From assembly GCA_947034885.2 (NCBI GenBank), contig OX344752.2, forward strand, positions 6,510,001-6,574,000: 64,000 nucleotides of DNA, in the 5' to 3' direction. The notes under the pieces are model-generated. The model had not been told where the DNA came from. It did no database searches and saw nothing but the letters and a program-made list of their open reading frames with translations. Positions within the stretch are counted from its first letter, which is position 1. Each line of letters starts with the position of its first letter. Source of the DNA: Thuidium tamariscinum (lineage: Eukaryota > Streptophyta > Bryopsida > Hypnales > Thuidiaceae). A program made the translations under genes and the position numbers. Positions 34,967-48,600 of this stretch are shown in pieces.

Positions 34967-35671
34967 AACCACTACAAGGGAAGCTGGTTCTTTAAACGAA
35001 ATATTAAGCCCGAAACTGCATACTGGAATGTTCTGTACTTTCAGTCGAAAGTGCTGAAAAACTTCAGTCTAGGACATGCCTGAATGCACTGGCTTGATAA
35101 GACCAAGGATGTCCTTTTAGCACAGATTTAAATCACTTATTATGGATTGGGGTAAGCGAATTTTTTGTTCCCGTCATTCCTTCTGCCAATTCACGTATGG
35201 TAATTTCCTGAGTTGCTTTCTCTTCTTGGCACTTGGCGGTTTTTCATTGCACTGACCTTTTGGAACATTGGAATCACTAGTCTGTTCCTGCATAGAAGTT
35301 TCTGCTCCTTCTTCATCACAGAAAGCCACATGTCTTCATAGGAACAATGGAATCTTGTGAAACAGGAACCATTTTATGCTTTTCAAAACATGGAATTTTA
35401 TTTATTGACAAGGATTTCTCTAAATACAAGAGAAAGTGGGTCTCCACTGATGATAAAGCTTGTCTATGTTGTATGGAACAACATCTCAGTTATGAGAAGG
35501 AAAATTGAAACACTGAATTGCATAGAAACTGTTACGAGATTACGGTGTCATACTACTGTACATTGCCTTCCTTTGTTTCCACTCGATCATTCCCTGACCG
35601 TTTCCCTCAGTGAAGGCATTCTGAGTCTTGAAATTCGAATTCCGTCAACCTTTGCTTCGGTTCGGCTGCAG

Positions 35672-38600
35672 TCAACTCGGCAGCAACGTCTGCAGAAGCG
35701 AATCAGGCCAGACAATACTTCGGCCGCTTGATTCCTTTACGGACTGTTGCTTCATTTTCTCGGTCCACGCATTCGGATACGGACAAGGCACACCACCAGC
35801 ATAGCATGTGTACGTTGTGACTTTCACGCTACGCCATCCTTGAGGAATGACTTTCTTTGCAAATTTAGAGCCAGCCAAATCCATCACAATTCCTTTCGCA
35901 ATCTCCTTCTCAGTTCCATTCACTTGAGCGAAGAGACGAACAACATCACCGCATTGCATCTGCATCAGTGACATTGGGTCCATCTCACCACAGATCAGTT
36001 CCAACACTTCGACGAGACGTACATCATTCTTCATACAGTGCAGTTTTTAATTGTAGAATAAGTTTCAGTTCCTACATCAAAGTCATCAAAGAAAACAATC
36101 GACGCTCTAATTACTCTCTTCGCATTCTGAACGCTGTGGTCCACCAGCTACTTCGTAGGGACAGCATACGAGGTACACATTCGTTCACTTAATGTTACGA
36201 ACATGCAATCAAAATAACAAAACACTACCCGCTGCAGTGGTATCGTCACTCCTGAACCTGAAACGGACATCGCTTATGCCATAACAAAATCACAGTGACT
36301 AACAGCCATGCTCTTCACGTTAGCTATAGCAAGTGACATATGTCATTCTCACTTATCGAACAATAACCTACTATACTAAGTCGAACGAAGCAATGCACGA
36401 ACAACATTACAGACTTCCGACTGCAATCACAAGAAACACTCACCTGCGATTCACGATCATCCTCTGCTGATTCAACTTCTTCACATTTTGGGAAGTCCTG
36501 AAACATCGACAACTTCTCTTTCGCTTCAACAGCGACCACACTCTTCTCTGGTCCTGTCGACTCCCGGCTCTTCAATTGTGGCCACGGACACTGTCCAATT
36601 GACACTTCGTGAGCCCAATTGGTTGGCCTCGAATTCTCTTTCATTCCATCTGCAATTGGCAGAAGACTTACGCTTCAATTTCTCATCTACCCGTACATAA
36701 AATAATGCACAGCTTGCTTCCTTTATTCATCAATTAACAACCTTCTCATCCAAGTCAGCCAACCTTTGTACCCGTATGAACTATGAACACGCATGCACTG
36801 AACTCGGTGCTACTCTTACATGCGAATACAGGAATTCAGTGAATTACTTCTACAGAAAGTTTTATTACCTAAAAGCCAAATAATAACTCCAATTCCTACG
36901 GTTCATCATGCATTTATAAAGAAAACTTACACCCGACTACTCTACGACAGTTCGGTATGCCAGGAATGTGACAGAATGACCACAATACCCGCCCACTTCT
37001 TACCGTTGTTGTCCTCACAGGAACGCTTTACTTTCCATTACGTGCTCCATTACAATTGCAGTAATTTATGAGATGCCATACAAAGGGCTACCCCATTCAA
37101 ATTCAGTTGTTCAAAAAGAAAATCACATCGACTTGTTCCTCATTCTTAATGTACTGCATCCACCATATACATGAATTCGCTTACCACCCTCAATAGCACA
37201 ATTTTCCTTTCTCTAATAAATACTGGAAATGCAATCATAGAAATTCTCAAGTAATTTCCGTTCAACTTAAGTTGGTTACATATACCCAATCCGGGAACCA
37301 TAATTGCATTGACGACTTCAGCAGGACTTCTTGTGTCACGGTTACTTATTACCTTTTCCGAAGACACTGTCTGAATCATGTTCCGCTGCTGCACTGGATA
37401 CACCCACGGTGACTACGTCTTCAATGTCAACATTTCCCTGCAAGGCAAATTTATAACTATTTAATTCACAGGTTCACCTGAATTTCGAGGAATCCCTCTT
37501 CTATACCTGAGAACCTCCTAGTGCAATGCATTCCGTCCACCGTACAAAACGGCAGAGGCATACAACAATGTCAAATCAGTCATGGACAGTTCAATACAAG
37601 ATTACTCAATGACGATGTCAGCAACTTCGCAAACGAACTCACGAATTTCTCGAATTCAATAGGACAAACTTGTTATGCACTGCCCTCTACCTGAACTGAA
37701 TGCAATTCGCAGATAATAGACAGCATTACCTTTCTTGCTTTCTGGAGCCTCAGCAACTCACTTTGCAAACTCCGAATCTTAGCATCCACTTCGTCATTCC
37801 CGAAGACCACATCGTCCTTATGTTCTCCTCGATTAATTGTACCATCCTCTGTTTGTTCTTCACTCCATTGTTCACAATAAAAGAAGAACATTGCGTAACA
37901 CATAACATACTCCTCACTAAAAAAATTAAATAAAATGCGAAGTGCATACTCCTGTCACTTGCAGAAGCTACAGGAACGCGAAGTTCACTGTCTTCGTACG
38001 CTGCAATCTTTAAGTACTTCGTATCTTCCTTGAACTCCACAGTACTAGTGCATTTACGAATGGAAAAACCAAAAGACAACCGCAATATCAGCAACATGAA
38101 TAAAATCAGCTTCACATGAATTGAGGCCTGGTTCTCAACGACAGTTCTTCGAAAATACACATATTACTCAGTGGGGACCTCAATTTCTTGTAAGCAAAAC
38201 CCATTTCCATAAACACATAGCGATCACTACTTCCTGAATTTATAGAAACGTACCAGTAACTGAAGTGGTGCTGATCCGCTTCCTTGAACAGTAGTGGGTA
38301 CAATCTCTTTCCCCTTTAATGTACTTAGTGTGGAGATTGAGGACGTCGACTCTCTCGGTGACTTCTTCGCAAGGTCCACTATCTTCGACCAGTGATATTT
38401 GCTGACATCATCCGGTTTCTTCCCATCCGGCGTTTTCTGGGACTTGTATTTTAATTGCATTTTACGGTTCCTCATGAACTTGGTGGCAGAGCGCTCAAAC
38501 ATCTCCCTTGCCCTATGTGTGAAGCTTTGAAACTCCCACTCTTTCTCCAGAGCTTGCCAAATACTGTTGACGACTTGTTTGGGATGGTGGTTTATGTTGT

Positions 38601-39992
38601 CCATACTTGGATCCAAGCGTCCACATTGTCCACGCACTGCAGCTCGCCACTGATGCTTGTGAATCCCTTTGGCTTTCCCACTTCCGTCCACGTGAATAAC
38701 ATTGGGAAGCATTTTGAGAGCTCTTCGATTATTGCTTAACTCCTTCGCCCTCCTGATTCGCAACCTATTCAACCTCCGTGCCCTCAGTGACTTTTACTGT
38801 GGTGTTTCATTCTCAGGAACTTGTACATCCACCTGTGAATCGGAGTTCTCTCCTGCTGAGGTTCTCATCATCTTCGGTTTACTTGTCCTCCGAACTTCTG
38901 CTTTGTTGAAAGCCGATTCTTTCCATGTGGTAGGAGGAGAATAAGGTTGTGTGCACAGCAGAGGGGTACCAGTCGAAGCTCCTTCCCCTCTAGAGAAAAC
39001 AGAAGCACTCGGTCCCAGAAGTACTGCCGCCGACTGCATTACTTCCCTCATTAGAATTTCATGCAATTGTGTACCAAACACTGCTACAGATTGACTGCTC
39101 GTCGTGTCCACGTTCAATACTGCAGTTGAAAAAGCCTGCTTAACTTCTGGATACTCCGACCCTACAGCGGTTACAGTGTTCTCCTCCTTCAAGGCTTCGT
39201 CAACATCGACATGCATGTCGTCAAAACTATCCGAAGATTGGTCGCTGGAGTAGCCTTCTTCCATATTGCTAACTCTGTCCACTTCCTCACTCATCCAATT
39301 CGGTAATACCTGTCAAAGATACCGTCGTCTCAGTGGACTGGGCATGAACTTCCTCCGAAGGACAAAGCGAACGACGTTTTGTGGCACAACAAAACACACA
39401 GTTTGAAAAAAATGTTTCACTTGAACATGACTTGCGTAATGTATGTTACCTTTCTTTGGCTGGTCTTTCTTTCCTCCTCGTGCACGACGTTCTTGATGGC
39501 CCAACAATGTTGAACAGCTTCTGACGATGATGGCATTGCAGAATTCACATCCACGTGAGTATGAACACTGGTGTTGTCACCTTGCAATGGTTGCATCAAG
39601 CCCACAATTCTCTGACTCCTTCGAAGTCCTGTCCTTGCTTCTCTTGAAGTTGAGGAACTCTGTTGACGTCTTCCGCAGCTTCTACCTTGCTGTTCCTCGC
39701 AACTGGCCAAAACAAAAGGATCGGCCACTTCCTTCATTGCCCCCTTCGCAACACTTAATTTAGGCAGCCAAAAATAGAACCTCTATATTCTTCCGCCGTC
39801 AATTTACACGCACTTCCCTGCCTTCTCTACTTTTGCCATGTCAATTCCTCGTGCAGAAACTGTGTCATTTTCCTGTGACTTAAAAACTACCGAGTCCTGT
39901 GCTACAGAGGTCCACGGAGATTTATCTGACATGGTAACCACTTTTCCTAAAATTGAACTTGCAGCATTTAAGTAGCACATGTCAAACCACAA
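35672..39992 (-). CDS. TnpA-like CACTA accessory protein, multi-exon (model approximate)
   Basis: Several minus-strand open stretches lie in order: 39992-39804, 39737-39417, 39294-38794 (acidic), 38772-38227, 37903-37673 and 36034-35672. The 38772-38227 piece contains a W/K-rich segment (ALEKEWEFQSFTHRAREMFE, then DDVSKYHWSKIVDLAKKSP) like the plant Ptta/En/Spm transposase domain. The 37903-37673 piece has a short leucine-heptad coil (DEVDAKIRSLQSELLRLQKA). The last piece ends VPCPYPNAW...GRSIVWPDSLL, like the C-terminal TNP1/En/Spm domain (Transposase_23). In En/Spm, TnpA binds subterminal repeats and helps excision; that role is inferred here. Exon joins were not resolved, and some pieces may be intronic. 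Unusually, the gene runs opposite to the TnpD gene, whereas in En/Spm both are on one strand. Confidence 0.5.
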
Positions 39993-41092
39993 AAAGTGGC
40001 GGCCGCCAATGCTAATCCTCTCTCCGGGAAAGCCTAATTCCGCACTCCATTGGATGAACCTTACAGGCCTTACTGTGGTTAAAGAATATCAATTTCTTTC
40101 ATAATTGTTTGATGTTCGACAAAGAAAGGTAGTACATGTTCTTTTACCTTCTTCTCGCTCTGAATTCTAGTGAATGACATGGATGCACACAATCAACTCA
40201 CACTTGTCCACAGAATTGCTCTGCATTCCGTTCACAGATCATTATAGCCGCAGTCGCTACCTCCGCTCTCAGCCGACCTTGGGCTTTGTCATATTGAAAC
40301 ATTAAGTACTACCGAAACGATTGTACATGAAGGCTTAGCAACAACTGCGACATGCTTCATTTTATTTTAGACTCCCCTAAGAAGAACAAATTGCACTCAG
40401 TATCAACCAGTTTGGAAAGAAAATTAACCTGGGCTGAAGTAAGCCAAGCATTCTTAGGCACTCCTCGTTTCGTCTCACATTTGCTTGCCGTAGTTCCTCG
40501 TATGCATTCAGTCCTTTGGAAGCTATAATTTTAAACTTCTTTCTGTATTCACAAGAGTTTTTGCACTTCCACATCAGAACGTATACATGTGAGACTCAGT
40601 GCATCGTGGAAAGGAAACTCCTAACACTTCCTCGCGGACTATCAACTACCAGGTGTAAGAGAGGGACTGACAACCAATACAGACACGAACCTCGTGATGC
40701 GTGCACTCAGATTGGTAAGCCTCAGTTGCACTTCTTCCCGGAGCGCTTAGCGTCATCAATTTGGTGGTTGACCTCATAGAAACTCTTCCTGTCACGGGAC
40801 TCTCTTCATATAGTGACCACTCAAGCGATCTTGCAGAACCTCCGGAAATAGTATATTGACGTCCGCGGATGCCTAATACCCGCTTCAGTTCATAACCCAG
40901 ATATGAAGAGGACCGCCCCGCAAGCCCACACAGGATGTACGACAGCTCATCATTTCTGATTTCGATTACAAAACCCTATTGCCCTTCCATACTCTCGATT
41001 CAGCAAACACAGAACCCTAAAACTTCGTTCCAACTCTTCCCTGCAAATGCTTCCACGAACGCACTCCTACTCTTAGTCCTCTCGTCATCACC
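39993..41092. promoter_or_regulatory. putative bidirectional promoter region of the CACTA element
   Basis: Lies between the start of the minus-strand TnpA-like gene and the plus-strand transposase start at 41093. The strand composition switches here from C/T-rich to G/A-rich. A short minus-strand ORF (40574-40377) could be a 5' exon of the TnpA-like gene. No core promoter motif was assigned. Confidence 0.3.
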
Positions 41093-44000
41093 ATGGAAGC
41101 CACTACCCGCAATGGAGACGCTAGATTCTCACCTCTCGCTATGGCTCTGAATGCACTAGAAAGGGCCAGAGCGAACGGAAGACTCCTAGACAATTACAAA
41201 TGTCCTTGCACAGACTGCAAAGGCGGCGGTCGTCCAATTCTTAGACGGACAATAGAAAGACACTTGCGGAGGAACAGAAGAGACCCAGCCTTGACGCATT
41301 CCATGCTGGTGAGTTCTGTCTTCACTTTCTTTGAAGTTATTATTAGTTTGTTGTTCCTAACCCTTTCTTTCTACAAGTAGGGACTGAAATACCTTTGTTG
41401 GATAGTAATCTGGGAGGTTTTTCTACAACTTCATCCCTAATGAAGTGAACAGAGAGTTACTCTTAAAGATGATATGCATAGGGGAATACTTCTATGCGGA
41501 CGTGCTCATTCTCTCACAGAAACCGACATTCTATTCTCTGCCATGAGTTGTGTAGGACTTAGCTGCCGTTGAAGACTAATTTACTTCCATCGTTCTGTTG
41601 TTTTGAAATTCCTCCAAAACAGAACATCAAGTCTTTTGCTCAGTTCGTCTTTGGGAACGAAGTCTACGCCTCTCCTAGAATATGAGTTTGTCGACTGTGA
41701 TTCCAAAATAAGAATGGCAAACTCTGTTTTAATTTCTAGAAGTCTACATGTACGTCAAACTACTTCACAGTTAGTCCCTGTCAACTTCCACACTGAAAAA
41801 TTCGTAAGTCCTTCTGATTTTGAAAACTTTGTTTTCTTCCATGCAGCCAGAGGATTCAGACAACTTCGAATGGAACGACAGCGAAAATAATGAAGAACCA
41901 CTTCGTCACGAGGAGGAGAGAACTTTCACTGCGCATGAAGCCTTTGACGAAGGCTTCGACTTCCAACGACTCACAGCTGAATGGTTCGAGAGGGTTGACA
42001 GTAGGAGAGAAGGATTCACTGATGCTAGGGATAGAAACGAAACCGAGGAAACATCAGACAATTACGACTCAGAACCAGACCCTCATATTGAAGAATGGCT
42101 CAAACAAAGTCAGGTACCACTGTATCGTGATTCAAAAATCTCAACGCTCGCTTGTGTACTCGTATTAATGAATCTGGCTCACCTCCATAACGTGAGCAAC
42201 TCCTTCATGGATGAGTTGCTCTCATTCTTACGTTTGGATATTCTACCTCCTTCCAATGGATTACCAAAGAACCAGTATGAAGCTCGTCGGTTCATTGACA
42301 GACTAGGATTATCTTTTAATACCATTCACGCATGCCGCAATGGCTGCGTTCTTTTCTGGAAAGACAGAATTGGTCTCTCCGAATGCCCACACTGCAAATC
42401 CTCGAGATATGTACCAGGGAGCACTTCCATACCTATTAAGGTTCTCAGACACTTTCCATTAATACCTAGACTTCTGAAGATGTATCGCTGTAGAGACATA
42501 GCAGCCCTCATGAAGTGGCACGAAAAGAATGGTTCCACTGATGGCAAAGTGCGCTCACCACTAGACAATGCACCTTGGAAATCTGTGAGTGAAATTGACA
42601 ACAACTTCTTTAAAGATAGCAGGAATGTGAAACTTGGTTTGGCACTGGATGGTATGAACCCATTTGCAGATAAATCAACTCGGTATTCCACGTGGCCAGT
42701 TTTTTTGGTGAACTACAACTTGCCTGGGTGGATGGTGACCAAGAGATTCTTTGTGATGTTATCACTAATTATACCTGGGAAACAATCTGTTAGGTCAGAG
42801 AACATTGATGTTTACCTTGAACCCCTGGTGGACGAGTTGCTGGTGTTGTGGAAAGGTGTACCCGCCGTGGACATGTCCGACAGTCCTCGTCAGAGTTCGT
42901 TTACTCTAAGAGCAATGCTCTTGTGGACCATCCACGATTATCCAGCTTATGGATTACTCTCAGGATGTACGACAAAAGGTTATCGAGGATGCCCGATCTG
43001 TGGCCCGAACGTGGATTCCAGGTTCTCAAGAAGTTTAAGGAAAAACATTTTCCAAGGACATCGTCGTTACTTACCTCGTAATCACCCGTACAAATATATG
43101 AAGGACTCCTTCAACGGCAAAGAAGAGCACGGTGGAAGACCCCCGAGAGTTTTGGGAATGCAACAGAGGAGATGGGGTGAAGCAAGGCAGAGGTGGTTGA
43201 ATGCTGGTGGGGTCGCAGGGACAGAAAATGACCCTGTAAGGAGGAACGGAGTGAAGCGGCTATCTCTCCTGTTTACTTTGCCTTATTGGGAGGTGTGTCA
43301 TTACATGCTTTAGTTCTTTTCTTTGCATATTCCTGTTTTAATTTGAGCACAACGTTTTTGTTTTATTTTTCATGTCTGCCTTGACATGTTTGGATTTTGA
43401 AAACGCACTATAGAAGAACTCAGTTTTCCATTGAGAAGTAAACAGTCATGGTGCATGTGCATATCTGAAGTTCAATATGGTTGTCCGTTGTAATCTCACT
43501 TTAATTTCATGGTGACCCCTTTTTCCCTGAGGATGCATACGTAAATAATGCTGAAAATGCAGTATTTGTTCTATATTTTTCTAAATTTTTTTCGTGGTAT
43601 GTTTGTTTTGTATAGAAGCTCTTCGTTAGGCATGTTTTAGACGCGATGCATTGTAAAAAAAACATAGCAGAGAACCTTCTAAGTACTTTGATGGGAATGA
43701 AAGACGGTCCACCTATGCGGAATGATATGAAAGTTGGCTGCAAGAGACGATTGCACATCCAAAGAGCTATTCCTCCTCTTTCAGGTTTTCATGTACTTGA
43801 TTCTCCATACATACTATCAAGAGAAAAGAAAAGAAAACTCATTAACAAGCTACGGAATTTGAGGACTCCGTCTGGATACATGTCAAACTTGAAGGGCAGA
43901 GTGGACGTTGACGGAACAGTGCATGGCTTAAAGAGCCACGACCACCACGTTCTACTTCAGCAAATTCTACCCGTTTGCTTGAGAGGTTTGCTACCTGATC

Positions 44001-45617
44001 GAGTAATGAAAGCTGTATTGCAATTGAGTGACATTTTAAAAATGATTTGTGTGAAGGTTGTTGATCCTTCAAAAATGAAGTCCTTAAATGAACAAGTCGC
44101 AATCACAATGTCAATGCTAGAGCGAGAATTTCCACCATCTTTTTTTGATCCAATGACACATTCACCTGTGCACTTAGTGGAAGAGCTTGAACTATGCGGG
44201 CCGGTTCACAATCGATGGATGTACCCTTTTGAAAGGTACATGAAGTACATGAAATCTTATGTAAGAAACAAGGCTAGGCCAGAGGGTTGTATGGCAACTG
44301 GAACAGCTATGGAAGTCGGTTTGGGTTTATCTACTGAGTACATTCTCGAGTGTGAGTCAACACGCCGAAGGGTTTGGGATGGGGAAGAGGAACTAGAAGT
44401 CAGTGGCGAGGTTCTTAGCACTTCGTTCAAGAGCAGAACTCTGTCGATGGAGGAGCGTGATTGGGCCCACCTGTGCGTCTTCAATAATTCCAGTTGCTTG
44501 GATGAGCTGAGAGAGTTCGTTTCCATCTTTGTATTCTTTCGGGAGTTTTGTTTTTTATTAATTTCATGCGCTTCCATGAAAAGAGATTTCTGTGCTGTTG
44601 GTGACCTTTGTTGGGCATGAAGTTTTAATGAAGCGAATTTTATAGCGTTTATTTCAATTTGCACTTATATAGCAGTAAGTACTAACGAGGATTTGTCATT
44701 GCAGGAGGCATCAGCGTCTTTCTGCAGAGATCATAAACGCAAGAGCACTTTACAGACAAGGAGTACATCTGAGGCAGCGTAGGAGGATGCAGTATCCTTT
44801 GCATCTGAACCTCATTCCTGATTTTCCAAATTGGTTGGAAATTACTGTGTCGTCGGGTTTTGAAAGTTTCGAAGACGATGTAGTTGATTTATCGTTGCCA
44901 CCAAGTTTGAAGTGTCGATTGTTCAAGTCAATGACCGCATATGGAAAACACTTCCGTGTTCACAGTGCAGAAAAGAACTTGGTGACTTCGGATTGTGGAG
45001 TGACTGTAACTTGTGAAACCATGCAACGTAGTGGAGCACTGGATGCAAATCTAGTAGCTGGTCAAGTTACATACTACGGACAAGTAATTGAGATATTGGA
45101 GCTCGATTACGGAAGACTGAAACCCATTCTTCTTCTGTGCGATTGGGTAGCACCTATTTTAAGAGGTCCCAGCGCATGCGTGAGGAAGGACAAGTACGGC
45201 TTCACTTTAGTGAACTTGAACCGAGTCATGCGGAGGTCTTTGAACTCTTTCGTTTTTCCTCTTCAGGCGTCACAAATATTTTTCTGTGACTCCTCCGATG
45301 AACCAGATTGGTCAGTAGTTTTGCACACTGACTCCAGGTCAAGCCGCGTCTACGAAGAGGTAGACGTCGGAGTCCCTCCTTCCCTAGTTGACAGGGAAAA
45401 TGAATTTACGGTCGATGAGTCAGATGAAGTCGACGAAATGACTGGTGACAGTGTTAGCGAGAGGAATGATATGTTGGGGCAGCATATAACAGACGAGGAC
45501 TACGTTATAGCTAATGCTGCAGTGGAACAGCGAACGCTGGAGTCAGAAGATGAAGAATCAGACGATGAAAATATTCTCGAAACGGAAGGACATGGCGTTG
45601 GAGTCGAATGGGAATGA
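41093..45617 (+). CDS. CACTA transposase (Tnp2/TnpD), four exons, open throughout
   Basis: Predicted exons 41093-41308, 41847-43292, 43616-44514 and 44705-45617 join in phase to 1157 aa with no internal stop. Exon 1 holds the transposase-associated domain (CPCTDC at residues 37-42, then ERHLRRNRRDP). Exon 2 holds the Transposase_21 (Tnp2) core: CPHCKSSRYVPG, LALDGMNPFADKSTRYSTWP, VFLVNYNLPGWM, ALLWTIHDYPAYGLLSGCTT, GCPICGPN. Exon 3 starts KLFVRHVLDAMHCKKNIAEN and continues with the DUF4218-type region (LPVCLRGLLPDRV, GPVHNRWMYPFERYMKYMKS). Exon 4 holds the DUF4216-type region (YYGQVIEILELDYG, VLLCDWV-like) and an acidic tail. The protein cuts and pastes the element in the nucleus. The exon 3 donor (GTTCGT) is weak; the others are good. 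Key residues appear present, so it could still be active. Confidence 0.88.
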
Positions 45618-48600
45618 GTCTAGAATGTATACTTGTAGTGAGTGTTTCATTTCTGAGTTCAGTGAATGAATTGTGACCAGAGGGGGGTATTTAAATTGAA
45701 GTAAGTCATTCTGATGTGCTTCTTGTTTTCAATGACGACATGTCTGCGTGTGTATGCTTTATGAGAGATAGGAGTTTTTGTGGACCACAAAATTATACGA
45801 AGTGGAATTGGCAGATGTGAGTCTGGAGCTTGACAGTCGTAGTAACATGTACTGTGTTTCTAGTTTGATGAGGGAAACCCGTGGAAGTAGTTATGCAGTA
45901 CACGATAGTGGATAGGAAGCTCACTTACCCTGAGGGAAGATGAGGAGGACATGAAAAACGTATTCAAGGGGAGGAAGTCCTCAGTCTTTAAGTAAAGTGT
46001 TTCACATATTTCAGTGTTGTTGTTTTAACTAAGAAGGCTGAAGTAATATTATTCCATGTTATAATGACGTTTTTAGGGTCGTGTTCATGAAGGAAGATGC
46101 ATTCTTGACTCAAAGTAAGTGAATGACTAAACGGCATGTGCTAGACCGTTAGCAGGGCCGTGGATGGAGATTCCAAAGATCGATAGTATAGTCGACTTTG
46201 TGAATTCTCGAGGGTCAAAATTGGATAGGTAGTGCACGTCGTGTTGGACATTGCAAAAGACTGGCTATAAAGGCCATACTGATATCCAGGTACGTCGACT
46301 GTTGAAAATGCCGAATCAAATGGTTTTCCTTTACCGGGGAGGATGAATAGTTTTGTTTGAAGAGGTTGCACTGTCGGAGGGAATTGTTTCTGCATTTAAA
46401 CATTTGGAAAGGAAGTCTACAGGAGAAGATGTTTTTCCCGTCCAGTGGAAGTTAAAGTGCTCTGCAGGATTTTGCAGAGTTTGGAGGCCTCGCTAGTGCA
46501 GTGCCTACTGGGGAGCTGGATTTCCTTTGGGTGATTTCAACGTCCTTCACTTCCATACTGAATGGGGAAGTTTTCAATGGTCCAAGATGAAGATAAGAAC
46601 GGGAACGGGAAGGTGACATTCAGAATGTAGACTCACTGGACTGTGTTAATTTAATGCATGCATTTTTCAGATGTAATTATTATAGAATGTTAAGTACCCT
46701 ATTGTTGAAGGAGACCTACACTGTGAGTGGGTAGAGCAGAAATGAAAAGGACGAGGAATACACGTCAAGAGCAGGAACTCTAGAAATGTATAGTGTTTTT
46801 TCAAATTCGTAGGCAGACCTTGATTTATTTTCTATTACGAATGTCCACTTCAGAAAGTAGTGTTCAGTTATGAATTGACGAAGAACTTTTATTTTATGCT
46901 GTCTTGCAGGAAAATTTGTGGTAGTCGAGATAACCTTACATGGGAGTTTTTGACGTATGTGGAAATGTTCTGTGTTCGAGATTCTTCATAATGTCAGGTA
47001 AGACAGAGCGTCTATTCTGTTTCAAGCACTGTGCAATTTTGCCGATTTAGAAACTCTCATGGTATCGTAAGAGAATGCGTAGAGAACGAGATTTAAGCAG
47101 ACATACAAAGAGAAGTGAACAGTATAATTACTTTGTATTGGAACTATGCATTGAACTTCTTGTGCAGGATTCCAAGGGCAATGAGTGCTTTCGTAGAGAA
47201 GAGTATGTCGTTGAATACGACGCTGCATTTAGCGGCAGCATGTTGTGTTTTCGTGTCAGAGCAGGCGGGGTGCGTATCATTTGTGGAGATGTTTTGTGCA
47301 CCAATAGAATGAATCGGTGGAGGGAAAAACTGTTGTTCATGAGGCTACTGAAGAGGGACTGATGGAGTGCATGGACGTAGTTGACACTTCACAAAGTAGT
47401 TGAAGTTTATTAAGAAACCGGAAACAGTGAAGTCTGGGTGCAGCCGCTGGGAGAGATGTCTGAGCCTTGCGAATCTTAATTTAGCTGTGTGCACGAGAGA
47501 AAACCGCATGGAAGACTTCTTTTAAAAGGTCAATGGGGATTCTGTGCGCAACATCACTCAAGGTTGAGAAGTCGTAATACGTAAGTTATTTGAAAGAGAC
47601 AGGAAGCGTCCTAGTGAGATGTAAATTATGATTACAAGTATGTTTTTAGGAATTGCATGCATGCGGGTTTCCAGGTGTTCGACGTGGAAGCCACCTGCGA
47701 AGAGCTTACATTTGAGTGAGTGACCTTGAACCTCGAAAGAATTACCTCCGAATTTACAATGCAGACTTCAGTCACATATCCATGATAACGTGTTCATTTC
47801 ATTTATATTACTTGTATGAGAGTGGGAAATGGCATGTCTTTCACTATTACATATCTTACAGACATGTAGTGGGCGTGATCGATAGAGGAGGTCATGTTAT
47901 TAGTGTTCTTCTTAGTTTTTTGGCAAGGCTAATCATTATCAGGTGAAGTTTGAGGAAGCTCATGGACATGTAGCAAGTGCAGCCTGAAGAATTGATTGGT
48001 AATCTTGCAACAGTGAAGCGAGTGGAAGTAGTGAAATTTTGTAGTCTTCACAGAGGTTTAGAGGACGCACCAAGTGATGGATTTAAATTTCTGACAAATA
48101 CCAATGTTTTTGGATGTGGCAGAACCCTCGTCCGACTTTAGACATGAGAGATGTCGGTGGCTATGGTAGCGAGGAAGTGCGACAGTTGTAATTGATGTCG
48201 TCATGAACTAGTAAGGGTAAGTACCTTCCTGAGCATCTGCTGTATGTCACATTGGAATGAACTCGGAGACGGAGGGACTGGATTTTGGGAAGTCGTTTTC
48301 AGTTTGAGTAAGATTCTAGGAATGAGAGCATGGGATATTGTAGAAGTGGTGGAGGGAATGTTGTTGGAGTCGAATTTGGCAGGTACAGCTTGATTACAGT
48401 AATTTACCAGCGCAAGGTAGAATTGGTAACGGCATGTGAGCAGTGTGTGTGTCAAATCTTTCTCTGAAAATGATTATAGTTGACAGTGTAAGTGACAAGG
48501 TCGATTATAGGTGAGGAGGGACAGTAAAGGAATGTTTTTGAATTTATACAGGTTGTTAGAAGCCCAAAGTCGATGGAGACTAAGTGCCCACGGAAGTGGA

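Noticed and set aside
47075-47362. 95-codon plus ORF in the CACTA right arm as a third element gene
   Set aside because: Overlaps equally long ORFs in two other frames and has no recognised motif; likely chance.
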